From Anaerolineae bacterium (lineage in GTDB: Bacteria > Chloroflexota > Anaerolineae > JAFGEY01), in contig JAFGJF010000272.1 of assembly GCA_016929205.1 (NCBI GenBank), positions 1-7,538 on the forward strand: 7,538 nt of DNA, read 5' to 3'. The notes under the pieces are model-generated. The model saw nothing but the letters and a program-made list of their open reading frames with translations. It did no database searches and was not told the origin of the DNA. Made by a program: the position numbers and the translations under genes. Shown one piece after another: positions 5,804 to 7,538 of this stretch. Position 1 is the first letter of the stretch. Each line of letters opens with the position of its first letter.

Positions 5804-6934
5804 CTAGAATTCTTGCAACAGATTCAACAGCTTGCGGTCGAGCTTGTGCCCGTGCCAGTCTTCATAGTCGACGTCGCTGCGACCTGAGTCGAGGATACCA
5901 AAGCTGCCCCGGAAATTCCACAATGCATAGCCGATCCCGGCCTCGGTGAGGATGCCGAGTACGTCTCTGTACCAGGCCAAAAACACCTCGTGCGGGGTTT
6001 CGTTGAATGCACCCCCTTCTCCACAGTGTACGGCGATGTCTTTTTGGGCCAATTCGATCCACGGGCGGTAACAGCTCTCCAGCTTGGATCGATCCCATTT
6101 TTTGCCATCGGCGAGCCGGCCAGGCCAGACCGGTTCGGGCCATCCCTCACTGTCGACCCAACTGGCCTTATAGTGGCTGACGTTCATCGGTTCGTAGGCG
6201 CGGGTGCTGTGCACTACGCCCAGGTCGATCAGCTCGTCTGCTGGTTCGCGGCCCCAACTCAAGCCATCGACAATGATCGTCCGGTTAAAATCGATCTCCC
6301 GGATCGCCTCGACGGTAGTGCGGATGACCCGGGTGTGGTCTTGGCGCGACATGGCCTTGTTTGGGTTGGTTGGCTCGTTGATCAGGTTGAAACTGAGCCG
6401 GTCGGACGAAATGCCTTTGTAGCGTTTGGCAAAAAGTTGCCAATGAAAGCGAAAGGCATCGAGTGCTTCCTGGTCTTTCCATAGATTGAATGGTTCCTGA
6501 CGTTCGCTGTTGACCGAGTAGCCCGGTCCTCGGTGAAAGTTGAGGTCGATGTGAATTCCATACTTTTCCCCGTATTCGATCGCGCGATCCACGTTTTCGA
6601 GCATCGGTTCATAGATGTCGTACACATCGTCGCCGTTGATCCACAGCGTGTAACACATTGGCAGCCGAACAAAGTCAAAACCCCAGTCGGACGTCCAGCG
6701 AAAATCGTCTTCCTGGAAATTGCCCTTACTCTTGGTCGTAAACATATCCAACAGATTAAAGCCTCGCCAGCGAGGGATGTCTGGTTGCAGAGGTATGGTC
6801 TCTTGATCTGTATCTGTCTGTAGCGGTGTGGCTGGTGTCGAGCTGCTTTGTGCTGGCTTGGGGGTGCAGGCAGACAAAACTGCACCCATCGTTGCCGTTG
6901 CGGTTTGGTACAAAAATGTGCGCCGGTTGGTCAT
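5804..6934 (-). CDS. GH5 glycoside hydrolase, exported lipoprotein
   Basis: A 376-residue retaining glycosidase of the GH5 clan, most likely acting on a beta-glucan or beta-mannan outside the cytoplasmic membrane. The N-terminus reads NRRTFL (3-8), a twin-arginine-like signal, a short hydrophobic stretch, and the lipobox LSAC (20-23), so Cys23 should be lipidated after cleavage. A Ser/Thr/Pro/Gln-rich linker runs to about 52 before the catalytic domain begins at PRWRGFNLLD. Catalytic-domain motifs are DFVRLPM (87-93), LNFHRGPGYSVN (131-142), FNLINEPTN (182-190) with acid/base Glu187, VHCGEGGAFN (302-311) with nucleophile Glu306, and ALWNFRGSFGILDSGR (337-352). Both catalytic glutamates are present. 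There is no separate carbohydrate-binding module. The start at 6934 follows AAGGAG with 6 nt spacing. The gene ends with tandem TAG codons (5801-5806). Subfamily and substrate are not assigned; endoglucanase is a reasonable label, not proven. Confidence 0.93.
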   Translation of the reverse strand: MTNRRTFLYQTATATMGAVLSACTPKPAQSSSTPATPLQTDTDQETIPLQPDIPRWRGFNLLDMFTTKSKGNFQEDDFRWTSDWGFDFVRLPMCYTLWINGDDVYDIYEPMLENVDRAIEYGEKYGIHIDLNFHRGPGYSVNSERQEPFNLWKDQEALDAFRFHWQLFAKRYKGISSDRLSFNLINEPTNPNKAMSRQDHTRVIRTTVEAIREIDFNRTIIVDGLSWGREPADELIDLGVVHSTRAYEPMNVSHYKASWVDSEGWPEPVWPGRLADGKKWDRSKLESCYRPWIELAQKDIAVHCGEGGAFNETPHEVFLAWYRDVLGILTEAGIGYALWNFRGSFGILDSGRSDVDYEDWHGHKLDRKLLNLLQEF

Positions 6935-6940
6935 ATCGTG

Positions 6941-6946
6941 CTCCTT
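6941..6946 (-). promoter_or_regulatory. Ribosome binding site of the GH5 gene
   Basis: A consensus AAGGAG on the minus strand lies 6 nt before the ATG at 6934 and fixes the start that gives a complete twin-arginine-like lipoprotein signal. It is the best-formed such site in the operon. Confidence 0.75.
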
Positions 6947-7000
6947 TTCTCCTGTCCGACCTACATTGCTCCAGGTTTCTGCAAAGGCGCCATAGATCTG

Positions 7001-7538
7001 TTACTGAGCAAGATTGGCGGCGTTTGTTTTGTCTTCTTCCCAAAACTCGGGATAAAGTTTCTGGTAACAATCTGGGCAGATGCTGTGGCTAAATTCAACG
7101 CTAGAATGATCGCGGACGTAGGCCTCGACCTGGTGCCAATAGCCTTGATCGTCGCGCACCTTTTTGCAGTTGGCACAAATCGGCAGCAGGCCGGTTAACG
7201 TTTTGACCTGGTTCAGCGCGTCCGTGAGTTCGGCGTTGACACGTTCGAGGTTTTGTATTTTATCTTCCAGTTGGCTGTTAGCATCCTGGAGCTGTGTCCG
7301 CAATGCTCTCAAGCCGAGGTGTGTCTGCACGCGTGCCAGCACCTCTTCGGAACGGAACGGCTTGGTCACATAGTCCACGCCGCCAGCGGTGAACGCCTTG
7401 ATCTTGTTTTCTGTGTCATCCAGTGCGCTGATGAATATGATCGGGATATCCTGGTTCTGGAGATCGGACTTGATCTGCCGGCTGACCTCGTAGCCGTCCA
7501 TGTCTGGCATCATGATATCAAGCAAGATCAGATCGGGG
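7001..7538 (-). CDS. Response regulator receiver with coiled coil and C-terminal Cys4 domain (5' end missing)
   Basis: The last 178 residues of a two-component receiver protein; the first part of the receiver lies beyond the right edge and the frame is open through the last full codon. Using visible-residue numbers, the phosphoacceptor is Asp7 in LLDIMMPDMDG, the switch Ser is Ser37 in FISALDD and the conserved Lys is Lys59 in TKPF. A heptad-like coiled coil follows (about 74-115, rich in L, Q, E and N). The end has CANC (121-124), KKVRDDQGYW, VEAYVRDHS, EFSHSICPDC (148-157) and LYPEF. This Cys-x2-Cys and Cys-x2-Cys pattern is a recurrent small domain in bacterial signalling proteins and probably binds zinc. 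There is no DNA-binding, GGDEF or HD-GYP output in view, so output may be by protein contact. The TTG at 7525 is internal, not the start. The gene ends 66 bp before the GH5 gene. Confidence 0.93.
   Translation of the reverse strand, partial: PDLILLDIMMPDMDGYEVSRQIKSDLQNQDIPIIFISALDDTENKIKAFTAGGVDYVTKPFRSEEVLARVQTHLGLRALRTQLQDANSQLEDKIQNLERVNAELTDALNQVKTLTGLLPICANCKKVRDDQGYWHQVEAYVRDHSSVEFSHSICPDCYQKLYPEFWEEDKTNAANLAQ

Larger units (their letters stand above)
1606..7538 (-). other. Probable carbohydrate-utilisation operon
   Basis: Five minus-strand genes follow each other in the order receiver protein, GH5 lipoprotein, TIM barrel, GH94 phosphorylase, jelly-roll protein, with gaps of 66, 49, 42 and 6 bp. 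I see no stem followed by a T-run in these gaps and no convincing internal promoter, so one transcript starting right of the window is the simplest reading. Membership of the receiver gene is the weakest part because its gap is the largest. Function follows from the GH5 plus GH94 pairing: extracellular cutting followed by cytosolic phosphorolysis. Confidence 0.6.

Noticed and set aside
6935..7000. Search for a terminator or promoter between the receiver and GH5 genes
   Set aside because: No stem with a T-run and no -35/-10 pair at proper spacing was found; only the GH5 ribosome binding site is convincing.

Overview
No organism is named. Base composition is moderately GC-rich by eye, Shine-Dalgarno sites are plain AAGGAG-like, and there is no sign of introns, mobile elements, RNA genes or CRISPR. 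The protein set (peptide-type ABC permease, receiver protein with a Cys4 tail, Tat-type lipoprotein glycosidase, a GH94 phosphorylase and a jelly-roll protein with GFGFWND and VIWLDNQY signatures) reminds me most of Chloroflexota such as Anaerolineae. That is an impression from memory, not a result.

Layout, left to right. Positions 1-231 (+) are the last 76 codons of a DppC/OppC-type ABC transporter permease. A short convergent gap follows, then a SixA-type phosphohistidine phosphatase (282-785, -). A 33-bp divergent spacer carries two abutting ribosome binding sites and separates it from an inositol-monophosphatase-family enzyme (819-1598, +). That gene ends 7 bp from the end of a long minus-strand run filling 1606-7538. 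Read in transcription order from the right edge, the run is: a receiver-domain protein with a coiled coil and a Cys4 tail (partial), a GH5 lipoprotein with a twin-arginine-like signal, a sugar isomerase/epimerase-type TIM barrel with a cysteine-rich tail, a GH94 disaccharide phosphorylase, and a GH16/LamG-like jelly-roll protein. Gaps in the run are 66, 49, 42 and 6 bp with no convincing terminator, so it is probably one operon. No stretch over 300 bases lacks a gene.

How the genes may work together (inference): the GH5 lipoprotein would cut a beta-glucan or similar polymer outside the cytoplasmic membrane. A transporter, possibly the one whose permease ends at the left edge, would import the oligosaccharides. 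The cytosolic GH94 enzyme would then split the disaccharide with phosphate to sugar-1-phosphate plus free sugar, saving ATP. The TIM barrel would rearrange a sugar product. The jelly-roll protein resembles a GH16 enzyme without its catalytic acids and may bind carbohydrate. The receiver protein at the head of the run may link the locus to a two-component signal.

The points most worth a second look are the GH94 enzyme's unassigned specificity, the cysteine-rich tail on the TIM barrel, the apparently non-catalytic jelly-roll protein coupled to the phosphorylase, and the receiver protein with a zinc-binding-like output domain. I did not find a clearly novel defence or mobile system.
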